Shown in pieces: positions 25,781 through 34,155 of a stretch of 64,000 nucleotides of DNA. Below the pieces are notes generated by a model. The model saw only the letters and a program-made list of their open reading frames with translations, had not been told where the DNA came from and made no database searches. Position 1 is the stretch's first letter. Each line of letters opens with the position of its first letter. Where the stretch lies: assembly GCF_003346815.1 (NCBI RefSeq), contig NZ_CP031217.1, forward strand, positions 434,001 through 498,000. Reading direction: 5' to 3'. The translations under genes were made by a program, and so were the position numbers. The DNA is from Halarcobacter bivalviorum (lineage in GTDB: Bacteria > Campylobacterota > Campylobacteria > Campylobacterales > Arcobacteraceae).

Positions 25781-26083
25781 ATGGATATTAATACTAATTT
25801 TGTAGATATAAATACTATAAAGAAAAGCCCAGCTGATAATTATAAAAATATTGATACTTCTAAACTTGAAGATCAAAGTTTAAGAAAAGTAAGTGATGAC
25901 TTTGAAGCTTTTTTCATGAAACAACTTTTAGATATTTCTTTAAAAGAAAGTACTATTGCAGGAGAAGGTAGTGGTTCTGACATTATAAAAGGAATGTATA
26001 CAGATTCAATTTCTAGGCAATCTGCAGGTACTTTAGGTATTAGTGATATGCTATATAATTTTCTAAGTGAAAGAAAAAAATAA
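25781..26083 (+). CDS. flgJ: rod-binding protein, FlgJ N-terminal type
   Basis: A 100-residue protein matching only the rod-binding half of FlgJ (KVSDDFEAFFMKQLLDISLK; SDIIKGMYTDSISRQ; LGISDMLYNFL). It lacks the muramidase half found in enterobacterial FlgJ, which is usual in Campylobacterota, so a separate enzyme must open the wall. It lies in the mot-flgN string with gaps under 15 bp. Confidence 0.9.
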   Translation: MDINTNFVDINTIKKSPADNYKNIDTSKLEDQSLRKVSDDFEAFFMKQLLDISLKESTIAGEGSGSDIIKGMYTDSISRQSAGTLGISDMLYNFLSERKK

Positions 26084-26093
26084 GGTATTTAAA

Positions 26094-26471
26094 ATGGTTG
26101 ATTCAATAATAAATGAGATGGTAACTTTAATTAAACAAATGCAAGATTATATTAATCAAGATATTGAAGATATAAAACAAGCAAAACATGAAGAGCTTTT
26201 AACAAGAAATAGTGAAAAAGAGATGCTAATTGAAAAAATCACTTCATTCAAACAACAATTAAATGAAGAGATAGTAAAAGAGATGGAAAGTGGTGTAGAT
26301 GTTAATATCTATAGAAGTAAAGTAGATAATCTTGAAGCTGAACTAAGAAATCTTTATGAATTAAATAGAAAACTTGCATTAATAGTTCAACCAATCCAAC
26401 AAATGTATAAAGAAATTGTTGATGAAATAACACAATTAAACGGAGGACAAATGTTCGATGTTAAGGCTTAG
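26094..26471 (+). CDS. flgN: FlgN-like export chaperone
   Basis: A 125-residue all-helical protein (LIKQMQDYINQDIEDIKQAK; SEKEMLIEKITSFKQQLNEE; LYELNRKLALIVQPIQQMY) with the size and heptad character of FlgN, the chaperone for FlgK and FlgL. I use ATG 26094, because an in-frame ATG at 26067 would overlap the flgJ end and adds a non-family sequence. The helical pattern is suggestive but weak evidence on its own; the position between flgJ and flgA-like genes strengthens it. Confidence 0.7.
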   Translation: MVDSIINEMVTLIKQMQDYINQDIEDIKQAKHEELLTRNSEKEMLIEKITSFKQQLNEEIVKEMESGVDVNIYRSKVDNLEAELRNLYELNRKLALIVQPIQQMYKEIVDEITQLNGGQMFDVKA

Positions 26472-26859
26472 TAGTCTTTTTATAATTAGTTCTTTATTAT
26501 TAGCTAAACTTTTTGCTATTGAAGTAGTAGTCGCTACTCAAGATATTCACTATAATGAATTTGTAACAGATAAGATGGTACGAAAAACAGAAGTAAAAAG
26601 TGTAAAAAGAAATTGTATTCCTGCTTCATTTGAAGCTTTTAAAACAAAAAAACTACAAGCAACACATTACATGAAAAAGGGATTTATTATTTGCCAAAAT
26701 GATATAAAAGAGTATTCTAATGAATCAGTTTTATTTAATTTTGGTTCAATTCAAATTGAAAAACATGGTGAAATAATCTTTGAAAATGATGAGTATCTTA
26801 GAATTAGAAAAAGTGATGGTGAAATTGAAAAAATATATAAAGATGGACGAATAAAATGA
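26458..26859 (+). CDS. flgA: FlgA-like P-ring chaperone, SAF-domain form
   Basis: A 133-residue exported protein: signal peptide (about 1-20), then a SAF-like domain (IEVVVATQDIHYNEFVTDKM) and a short C-terminal beta module (EYLRIRKSDGEIEKIYKDGR) like that of FlgA, which helps FlgI form the P ring. It is much shorter than typical FlgA (about 220). The start overlaps the end of the FlgN-like gene (14 bp) with GGAGG 5-10 bp upstream. It overlaps flhF by 4 bp. flgI itself is not in the window. Confidence 0.72.
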   Translation: MLRLSSLFIISSLLLAKLFAIEVVVATQDIHYNEFVTDKMVRKTEVKSVKRNCIPASFEAFKTKKLQATHYMKKGFIICQNDIKEYSNESVLFNFGSIQIEKHGEIIFENDEYLRIRKSDGEIEKIYKDGRIK

Positions 26860-28013
26860 ATATGCTCTCATTTTTAGGAGAAACACCTACTGCTGCTTTA
26901 AAAAATGCACAAGCTGAATGTGGTGAAGAAGCAATAGTAATTTCTACAAAAAAGATATCTGATGCCAAAGATGGTAGTAAAGATATGTATGAAGTTATTG
27001 TAGCTTTAGAAGATGAAGATAAAGAGATAAAACATACAAAAAAAATAACAAGTCCTTCTGTATCAAATAATAGTACTAAAGATAAGAGTTTTCAAGCAAA
27101 AGTATATGATTTTAAAGAAGAGATACTAAAGATGCAAGATGCAATCATGCAAGTACAAAAATCTCTTTGGAATCCAAAAAGTCAACTATATGATTTAACT
27201 ATCCCTTTAGAATTTGTAGATATGTATAATCTTTTTGAACAAAATGAATTTGATCAAGAGATGACATATACAATTATGAAAAAAACAATTAAGCAACTAC
27301 CTATTGCTTTAAAAGCAAATCCAAAAAAAGTAAATGATTTTTTCAAATTAGTATTAAGAAGAATTATTCCTATAAAACAAGAAATACCACTTCGAAAGCA
27401 TCAAAGAAAGATTGTAATGATGGTAGGTCCTACTGGAGTTGGTAAAACTACTACAATTGCAAAATTAGCTGCAAGGTATGCTTATAAATTAGGTCAAAAC
27501 TATAAAGTGGGAATTGTAACCCTAGACTCTTTTAGAGTAGGAGCAATTGAACAATTGCAAGCCTATACAAATATTATGAGATTACCTTTAGAAGTAGTAA
27601 AAAAACCTGAAGATTTAGTAGAGGCTTTACTTAGATTAAAAGATTGTAATTATATTTTTATTGATACTGCTGGTTCAAGTCAGTATGATGTTGACAAAAT
27701 TGAAATGATTAATGAATATCAAGAAAAAGTACATGAACTACCTATAGAAAAGGTATTAGTACTTCCTGCAAATGTAAAGCATAGTGATTTAGTAGATATT
27801 TATACAAATTACTCACGATTAAATATAGATTATCTTACTTTTACAAAACTTGATGAAACAAGAAGTTTTGGAAACTTAATATCTTTTGCTCATAAAACAA
27901 AAAAATCAATTACTTATTTTTCTATAGGACAAAATGTTCCTGATGATTTAATTGTTTCTGATTCCTCTTTCTTAATTGATTGTTTTATGAATAATTCATG
28001 TGTTAGGAGATAA
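26856..28013 (+). CDS. flhF: flagellar placement GTPase FlhF
   Basis: FlhF is an SRP-type GTPase that places the polar flagellum. The 385-residue protein has a short N-terminal region (starting MNMLSFLGETPTAALKNAQA), an N domain and a G domain: P-loop GPTGVGKTTT (191-200), DSFRVGAIEQLQAY (224-237), DTAGSSQYD (270-278) and TKLDETRSFGN. The usual DTAGR arginine, found in the Ffh encoded here, is a serine in FlhF (Ser274). It overlaps flgA-like by 4 bp and is followed by flhG. Confidence 0.94.
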   Translation: MNMLSFLGETPTAALKNAQAECGEEAIVISTKKISDAKDGSKDMYEVIVALEDEDKEIKHTKKITSPSVSNNSTKDKSFQAKVYDFKEEILKMQDAIMQVQKSLWNPKSQLYDLTIPLEFVDMYNLFEQNEFDQEMTYTIMKKTIKQLPIALKANPKKVNDFFKLVLRRIIPIKQEIPLRKHQRKIVMMVGPTGVGKTTTIAKLAARYAYKLGQNYKVGIVTLDSFRVGAIEQLQAYTNIMRLPLEVVKKPEDLVEALLRLKDCNYIFIDTAGSSQYDVDKIEMINEYQEKVHELPIEKVLVLPANVKHSDLVDIYTNYSRLNIDYLTFTKLDETRSFGNLISFAHKTKKSITYFSIGQNVPDDLIVSDSSFLIDCFMNNSCVRR

Positions 28014-28017
28014 ATAA

Positions 28018-28833
28018 TTGTTTAATTCAATCTCTGCACAAGCTAGTAAACTTGTAAGTTTAACTAAAAGTAAATCAGTTGTCTCAAAAACCAAACTATT
28101 AACAATTACCTCTGGAAAAGGTGGTGTTGGAAAATCAACTTTTACTGCAAATATGGCATATCTTCTTGCAAGAAGAGGTTTTAAAGTTGCAGTAATTGAT
28201 GCTGATATTGGTCTTGCAAATATGCAAGTTCTTTTTGATATAAAGCCAAGATATTCATTATTTGATTATATTGAGGGACGAAATACTATAGAAGAGGTAA
28301 TCTCTCCTACTGCATATGAAAATATATCTTTAATTGCTGGAAAAAGTGGATATCAATATTCAAGTTTAAAAACATCATTAGTTCTAACAAGAATTGTTGA
28401 TGATGTAAAAAGTTTAAACAATTTTGATTATATTATTATTGATACAGGAGCTGGATTAAACGAATATGTTCAAGAATTCTTATCAATATCTGATAATATC
28501 TTAGCTTTAACCACAACTGATCCTTCAGCCTTAACAGACGTTTATGCCTTAATAAAAATGTTATCAAAAGATAAAGAAAAATTGCTAATATGTTTTAATC
28601 ATACAAAAAATTATAATATTGGTGAAACAATTTCCAAATCTTTAGTAAATTTAGCTAAAAAAAATAGGTTAAATTCAAATTTTATGGTAAAATATATAGG
28701 AAATGTGTCGACATCTGCAAATATTTCAACAACATCAAGGTTAAGAAAACTATTTGTGCAAGAGTTTACTCACGATGAAATAACTCTTCAATTGCAAAAA
28801 ATTATTGATATATTATTAAAAGAGATAAAGTAG
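28018..28833 (+). CDS. flhG: flagellar number regulator FlhG (MinD-like ATPase)
   Basis: A 271-residue ParA/MinD-type ATPase with deviant Walker A GKGGVGKSTF, DADIGLANMQVLF and DTGAGLNEYVQEF. FlhG limits flagellar number and stimulates FlhF; the activating N-terminal helix is visible as AQASKLVSL, like the known DQAxxLR motif. TTG start, 4 bp after the flhF stop. In Campylobacter and Helicobacter, flhG is followed by a small membrane protein, fliA and fliM; only the first of these is here. Confidence 0.95.
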   Translation: MFNSISAQASKLVSLTKSKSVVSKTKLLTITSGKGGVGKSTFTANMAYLLARRGFKVAVIDADIGLANMQVLFDIKPRYSLFDYIEGRNTIEEVISPTAYENISLIAGKSGYQYSSLKTSLVLTRIVDDVKSLNNFDYIIIDTGAGLNEYVQEFLSISDNILALTTTDPSALTDVYALIKMLSKDKEKLLICFNHTKNYNIGETISKSLVNLAKKNRLNSNFMVKYIGNVSTSANISTTSRLRKLFVQEFTHDEITLQLQKIIDILLKEIK

Positions 28834-28894
28834 TTATAGGTTAGTTTGTGCTAATAAGTAAGCAGAATATGGGTTTAATTATATTAGGAAAGAT

Positions 28895-29227
28895 ATGGTT
28901 GTAGAAAGATTTTCTCAAAATCTTATTAATAGTGGTATATTTAGACTATATATAGCTACAGGTTTCTTTGCCACTCTTATTTTCTTTGTAATTAATGCTG
29001 ATTTATTTACTCCTTTAGAAATGATATTTGGAATAATGGGTGTTACTATTGTTCTTAAAGGTATTACAAATATGATGCTCTCTTTACTAATCCTTCTTTT
29101 TAATCTTGACAATAAAAGAGATGAGTTGAAATTTAAATACAATGAAGATAAAATAGATGCAATGTTAGCAGAACTAAGTGTGCATGAAGCGCAAAATCAA
29201 GTTGATAAAAAAACTTCAGATAAATAA
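28895..29227 (+). CDS. small integral membrane protein downstream of flhG
   Basis: A 110-residue protein with two membrane segments (about 16-36 and 46-66: LYIATGFFATLIFFVINAD; MIFGIMGVTIVLKGITNMM) and a charged cytoplasmic tail. A membrane gene of this size also follows flhG in Campylobacter jejuni and Helicobacter pylori (recalled gene order), so this is probably the same family. Function unknown. The 61-bp gap before it contains only a weak AT-rich -10-like sequence. Confidence 0.75.
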   Translation: MVVERFSQNLINSGIFRLYIATGFFATLIFFVINADLFTPLEMIFGIMGVTIVLKGITNMMLSLLILLFNLDNKRDELKFKYNEDKIDAMLAELSVHEAQNQVDKKTSDK

Positions 29228-29237
29228 AGGGAATTAG

Positions 29238-29543
29238 ATGAATATTAATTCTATTACTGACTCAATAGGTTCAATTAGCTCAAAGCAGACAAATCAGGTT
29301 AATTTAAATAATACTCAAAATGATTTAAGCTTTAAAGATATGCTTAAAAATGCAGTTAATGAAGTAAATGATACTCAAGTTCAAGGTTATAATGCAATGG
29401 AAAATATTGCAACGGGAAGAGTTAAGAATCTTCAACAAGCAGTTCAAAAAATAGAAGAAGCTGAGTTATCATTAAAACTTGGATTAGAGGTTAAGAATAA
29501 AGCAATAAATGCTTATAGAGAAATAATGAAAATGCCAGTTTAA
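29238..29543 (+). CDS. fliE: flagellar hook-basal body protein FliE
   Basis: FliE joins the MS ring to the rod. The 101-residue length and C-terminal pattern (EAELSLKLGLEVKNKAINA, then YREIMKMPV) are standard. It is followed 12 bp later by flgC, a common pairing; flgB, often in the same trio, is 18 kb upstream in this island. Confidence 0.94.
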   Translation: MNINSITDSIGSISSKQTNQVNLNNTQNDLSFKDMLKNAVNEVNDTQVQGYNAMENIATGRVKNLQQAVQKIEEAELSLKLGLEVKNKAINAYREIMKMPV

Positions 29544-29555
29544 TAGGGGTGTATT

Positions 29556-30029
29556 ATGGGTTTTTTTGATGGATATGATATTGCTGTTTCTGGTATGAGT
29601 GCACAAAGAACAAGAGTAAATGTTACAAGTGCAAATATTGCAAATGCAAAGACTACACATACCGAAGAGGGTGGACCTTATAAAAGACAAAGTGTAGCTT
29701 TCCATGATGTTTTATTACATGAAAAAAATAAAACAAACGGAACAAATGATTTAAGAGCTCCTTTTGCTGAAGAAAATGATAAAAATCAATTAGCTTTAAG
29801 AGGAGTAGGAGTAAAATCTATTATAGAAGATGATTCTGCACCTGTGATGAGGTATGAACCTTCACATCCAGATGCAAATGATGAGGGTTATGTGGCTTAT
29901 CCTAATATTAATCCTGTAATTGAGATGATTAATTTATTAGAAGCAAGACGTTCTTATGAGGCAAATGTTACTGCATTTACAACTCATAAGAATATTGATG
30001 TGAGAACATTAGATATTTTAAAAGCTTAA
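29556..30029 (+). CDS. flgC: flagellar proximal rod protein FlgC
   Basis: A 157-residue rod protein. N-terminus FDGYDIAVSGMSAQRTRVN and C-terminus NPVIEMINLLEARRSYEANV are the D0 ends, and the inner loop has HPDANDEGYVAYPNIN. Normal size. It sits between fliE and fliK with tiny gaps. Confidence 0.95.
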   Translation: MGFFDGYDIAVSGMSAQRTRVNVTSANIANAKTTHTEEGGPYKRQSVAFHDVLLHEKNKTNGTNDLRAPFAEENDKNQLALRGVGVKSIIEDDSAPVMRYEPSHPDANDEGYVAYPNINPVIEMINLLEARRSYEANVTAFTTHKNIDVRTLDILKA

Positions 30030-30032
30030 TAA

Positions 30033-32336
30033 ATGAGTGAAGAAGTAAATTTTTTAAACCTTGGAAAAACACAAGATAGCAAAACTAGCACTACTGTAAA
30101 AACTTCTACTGAACCAAAAAAAGAAGGAATGTCTTTATTTGATTCTTTATTAGTAAGTAATAAAAAAGATACTTCTTCAGATTCTACAAAAGCAAAAGAT
30201 GAAACTACAAAAGCTACAATAAAAACTGCTACTTCTTCTGAAGAATCTACTAAAACAAAAACTAACTCTGAAATAGAAAAGAAAGAAGAAAAAACTTCTA
30301 ACACAAAAATTTTAAATAGTGAAAAGAAAGAAAATATAGAAGAAAAAAAACAAGAATCTAAAAAAGAAAATTCTTCAATAACGACACAAAATGATGAAAA
30401 AGAAATAAAAGAAGAAAAAAGTGAAAAAAAATCTACCTCTTCTTTATTAGATAGAATGATTCTTGAAGCAAAAAAGAAAAATAAAACTATAAGTACTTCA
30501 GAGATAAAAGAAGAAAAAAGTGAGACACAATCTTCTAAACAAAGTTCACTTTTTGATGAATTAATTTCAAAAAAAGATGAAAAAGTAAAAAAAACTATAA
30601 CTACAAACTCTTCAGATGCAAAGAGTGATAAAGTAATAGATAAAAATGAAGAACTACCTTTAAAAGAGATTAAAAATAATAAAAAAGAGTCTCTTGAAGA
30701 AAAAGTAGAAGATAGTAAAATAAAGCAAACTCAACCCTCTTTAATGGATCAAATTGCTGATAAAACAAAATCTGAAAAAGAAGATAAAACAGATGTAAAG
30801 ATTCAAAAAAAAGAGGCAAATGATTTAATCAATAAGAACTCTTCAATAAAAGAAGAAAATATAGCTGTTTCTGAAAATAAAAAGAGTGATAAAGTAGTTA
30901 AAAATGAATCTTCTATTTTAGCAAAAGATGAGACTACTACAAAAACTGAAAATAAATTAAATACTCAAAACTCAAAAGATAAGATTGATACTATTGTTTC
31001 TGAAAAGCAAACAGTAAAAAAACAAGCTTTAGATGAAAATAAAAATAGTAATACTTCTTTAAATGTAGAAAAAAAATCTGAAATACAGACAAAAGAAGTT
31101 AAAACAAATTTAGAAAATGCTATTAAGAAAGTAGATAAAGAAGAGACATCAAATGATTTATCTATTTTAAAAAAAGAAGAAGTAAAAACTACAAGTAAAG
31201 ATGAAAAATTAGTAGATTCTCAAAGTTCAAATAAAAAAGCAGAAAATACACAAATTATTAATAATTCAAAAGAGAGTGGTAATCTGTCAAAACTAGATAA
31301 AGAAGCTTTAGTAAAAGAACCACAAAAAGTAGAACTAAATAAAGAACAAGTTGTTGATAATAAAATAGAAGAGAATAAGCCTAAAGAACAAGTAAAAGAA
31401 AAATCTTTAATGGATCAAATATTAAAGAGTAATCAACCTAAAACTATTTCAACTGAAGATTTATCTGATTCTACAAAACAAGTTTCAAATAGTAATTCAA
31501 AAAATAATGATTTACTAACAAATATATATTTAGGTTCTCAAAAAAACTCAATATATAATCAAATAATTTCAAATAAAAGTGATGCCGTAAAAATTGTGAA
31601 AGAGGCTAAAAGTGTTGCTGATGTAAAAAAAGGTGCAGATAAATTAGATTTAAATGTTCAAAGTACTTCAGTTACAAAAGAGTCTAATGTTCAAAGCAGC
31701 TCTGAGCTTAATAGACAAAATGAGATTAAGTTTACAAGAGATAGTATTGATAGAATGATAATTGATCAAAATGCTAAAAAAGAGACATCAATCTCAGCAG
31801 CAACAGCAAAAATCAGTAGCTCTTCAAATAATGCAACAACTCAAGAACAAGTAGAAGTAAATCTTTCAGTTTCTAATGCTGCTGCTTTAACAATTCAAAA
31901 TAGAATTATAGGTGCAAGACAGCAAATGTCTTCAATGATGTCTGATATTGCAAGAAATATGTATGAAAACTATAAACCTCCAATTACTGCTTTTAGAATT
32001 AATCTTTTCCCTGCACAATTAGGGCAAATTGCTATTTTAATGAAAAATGATAGAGAGGGTGGAGGATTAAATATTTCTATGAATATGTCTAATTCTTCAA
32101 CACTTGATGCTATTGTTGATAACCAAAGCATATTAAAAGAAGCTATTACTAAGAATTTTAATAATGAAACAGAAGTTAATTTTGAATTTGGAATGCAAAG
32201 TGAAAATCAAAACAACTCTTCAGAAAATAATCAAAATGAGCAAGGACAATCTCAACTACAACAACACTCATCAAGTGATATTTTAGAAGCTGTTAGTGAA
32301 AATAAAACTGTAGCAGAAGATTTAAACTATATGTAA
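30033..32336 (+). CDS. fliK: flagellar hook-length control protein FliK with repeated N-terminal motifs
   Basis: FliK is a secreted ruler that stops hook growth and switches FlhB. The 767-residue protein has a folded C-terminal FliK domain (about 645-720: FRINLFPAQLGQIAILMKND) that would contact FlhB. The first 600 residues are Lys/Glu/Ser/Thr/Asn-rich and probably disordered. Within them the motif S-L-x-D-x-phi-phi recurs: SLFDSLL (34), SLLDRMI (137), SLFDELI (172), SLMDQIA (236) and SLMDQIL (458); SIDRMII (571) is a weaker sixth. The length is well above that of Salmonella FliK (405). Several A8 runs occur in the coding sequence. It is 3 bp after flgC and directly abuts fliR. Confidence 0.9.
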   Translation: MSEEVNFLNLGKTQDSKTSTTVKTSTEPKKEGMSLFDSLLVSNKKDTSSDSTKAKDETTKATIKTATSSEESTKTKTNSEIEKKEEKTSNTKILNSEKKENIEEKKQESKKENSSITTQNDEKEIKEEKSEKKSTSSLLDRMILEAKKKNKTISTSEIKEEKSETQSSKQSSLFDELISKKDEKVKKTITTNSSDAKSDKVIDKNEELPLKEIKNNKKESLEEKVEDSKIKQTQPSLMDQIADKTKSEKEDKTDVKIQKKEANDLINKNSSIKEENIAVSENKKSDKVVKNESSILAKDETTTKTENKLNTQNSKDKIDTIVSEKQTVKKQALDENKNSNTSLNVEKKSEIQTKEVKTNLENAIKKVDKEETSNDLSILKKEEVKTTSKDEKLVDSQSSNKKAENTQIINNSKESGNLSKLDKEALVKEPQKVELNKEQVVDNKIEENKPKEQVKEKSLMDQILKSNQPKTISTEDLSDSTKQVSNSNSKNNDLLTNIYLGSQKNSIYNQIISNKSDAVKIVKEAKSVADVKKGADKLDLNVQSTSVTKESNVQSSSELNRQNEIKFTRDSIDRMIIDQNAKKETSISAATAKISSSSNNATTQEQVEVNLSVSNAAALTIQNRIIGARQQMSSMMSDIARNMYENYKPPITAFRINLFPAQLGQIAILMKNDREGGGLNISMNMSNSSTLDAIVDNQSILKEAITKNFNNETEVNFEFGMQSENQNNSSENNQNEQGQSQLQQHSSSDILEAVSENKTVAEDLNYM

Positions 32337-33089
32337 ATGGAACAACTTTTATCATTACTAAATGAAGAACTACTATTTAGTTCTTTACTTTTATTTGCTA
32401 GAATATTAGCTTTTGTAGCATTTATGCCTCCTATTTTTGATCATAATTCTGTTAGTCCTACGGTTAGAGTTGGAATTGCTTTTTATCTTACAATATTTTT
32501 ATACCCTTTAATTGACGTAAAAGGTGATTTTTCACAAGATAATTTTATTTTATCTTTAATCTCTGAAATAACTCTTGGTTTAATAGCGTCATTCTTTATG
32601 CATGTTATTTTTGCAGCAGTAAGAATTATTGGAGAGTTTGTAGAATATGCAACTGCTTTATCTATGGCAAGTATGTTTGATGCTGCAAGTGGAACAAATT
32701 CAGGTTTAGTAAATAGATTATTATATTTAATAGCATTAATGCTTTTTTTCCAAACAGGAATGTATGAAATTACAATTATTATGCTTGTAAAAAGTTTTTC
32801 TATGGTTCATTTAGGGATGTTTGATATATTTTCTTATGATGGAATACAAATAGCAATTGATGAAATAAAAAGAATGTTTGCTTTTGCCTTTGCTTTTGCC
32901 TTACCTCTATTCTTTATAGGATTTATTTTAGATATATATTATGGATATGGAACAAAATCAATGCCTGCATTTTCGCCTTTTGTTATTACTTTTCAATTAA
33001 AGTTTGCATTGATTTTTATTTTTTTAATTTTAGGTATGGAAGTTTTTACAGAAAGTTTTACAAATTATATGATTAATAAGTTTGAATAG
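32337..33089 (+). CDS. fliR: flagellar export gate protein FliR
   Basis: FliR forms the export gate with FliP and FliQ. The 250-residue protein has several membrane helices; LLFARILAFVAFMPPIFDH near the start and ALPLFFIGFILDIYYGYGT near the end match the family. ATG immediately follows the fliK stop. fliP and fliQ are not in the window. Confidence 0.93.
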   Translation: MEQLLSLLNEELLFSSLLLFARILAFVAFMPPIFDHNSVSPTVRVGIAFYLTIFLYPLIDVKGDFSQDNFILSLISEITLGLIASFFMHVIFAAVRIIGEFVEYATALSMASMFDAASGTNSGLVNRLLYLIALMLFFQTGMYEITIIMLVKSFSMVHLGMFDIFSYDGIQIAIDEIKRMFAFAFAFALPLFFIGFILDIYYGYGTKSMPAFSPFVITFQLKFALIFIFLILGMEVFTESFTNYMINKFE

Positions 33090-33099
33090 GTAATTAGTT

Positions 33100-34152
33100 A
33101 TGGCTGATGAAGAAGAAAAAACCGAAGAACCCACCAGTAAAAAGATAGAAGATGCCAAAAAAGAGGGTAATGTTCCAAAGTCTATGGAAGTTACAGGAGC
33201 AGCTGTTTTACTCTTTGGTTCTGTATATTTATTATTTTTTTCTGGTTTTACCTTTGATTCAATTAAAAAGCTGATGTTATTCTCTTATAATTTTATAGGT
33301 GAAGAGATGAGTCCTGCTGTATATTATTCTATAGGCTATACTTTTATAATAACTGCTGTAAAAGCTCTTGCTCCTCTTTTTGCATTAGTTTTAGTTTTAG
33401 CGTTAGTAACTAACTGGACTCAATTTGGTTTTTTAGCAATTCCATTAAAAATAGATTTACAAAAGTTAGATCCTATAAAAGGGTTAAAAAATATTTTTGG
33501 TTTGAAAAAAGCTATTGAAGCTTTAAAATTAACTCTAAAATTAATTATTATTGTCGCTGTTATGTTTTTAGTTTTAGCTTTAACTCATAAAGCTTTTTTA
33601 GCTATGATGGATAAAGAGTTTTATTCAACATTTAATACAATAATTGAGTTAACAACATATTTTTTAGCAGCAATATTATTAATTATATTAATTTTTGCTA
33701 TAATAGATTTCTTTTTTACAAGACATTATTATTTTAAGTCTCTAAAAATGAGTAAACAAGAGATTAAAGATGAATATAAAAATATGGAAGGGGATCCTCA
33801 AGTAAAAGGAAGGATTCGTAAAATCCAAATGCAAATGCATTCAAAAAGAATGATGAATAGTGTCCCTGAAGCAGATGTTGTTATTACTAATCCAACACAT
33901 TATGCTGTTGCATTAAAATATGATAGTAGTAGTGATAATGCACCAAAAGTAGTTGCAAAAGGAATTGACTTTATTGCATTAAAAATAAAAGATATTGCAA
34001 GAGAGAATGATATTCCAATTATTGAAAATCCTGCGTTAGCTAGGTCTTTGCATGCTCAAATAGAAGTTGACCAAGAGATTCCAGGTGAGTTTTATAAGGC
34101 ATTAGCAGAAATTTTCTCTTATGTTTTTGAATTAAAAAAGAAAAAAAGGTAG
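33100..34152 (+). CDS. flhB: flagellar export switch protein FlhB
   Basis: FlhB controls export specificity. The N-terminus (EEEKTEEPTSKKIEDAKKEG) is the family signature, four membrane helices follow, and the cytoplasmic domain has the self-cleavage motif NPTH (residues 264-267) in VVITNPTHYAVAL. The 350-residue length is normal. It follows fliR by 10 bp, the usual order, and directly precedes the second TPR gene. Confidence 0.96.
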   Translation: MADEEEKTEEPTSKKIEDAKKEGNVPKSMEVTGAAVLLFGSVYLLFFSGFTFDSIKKLMLFSYNFIGEEMSPAVYYSIGYTFIITAVKALAPLFALVLVLALVTNWTQFGFLAIPLKIDLQKLDPIKGLKNIFGLKKAIEALKLTLKLIIIVAVMFLVLALTHKAFLAMMDKEFYSTFNTIIELTTYFLAAILLIILIFAIIDFFFTRHYYFKSLKMSKQEIKDEYKNMEGDPQVKGRIRKIQMQMHSKRMMNSVPEADVVITNPTHYAVALKYDSSSDNAPKVVAKGIDFIALKIKDIARENDIPIIENPALARSLHAQIEVDQEIPGEFYKALAEIFSYVFELKKKKR

Positions 34153-34155
34153 TTT

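Noticed and set aside
30132-31424. fliK repeats as a DNA repeat or CRISPR-like array
   Set aside because: The similarity is at the protein level with irregular spacing (about 100 to 670 bp) and varied codons.
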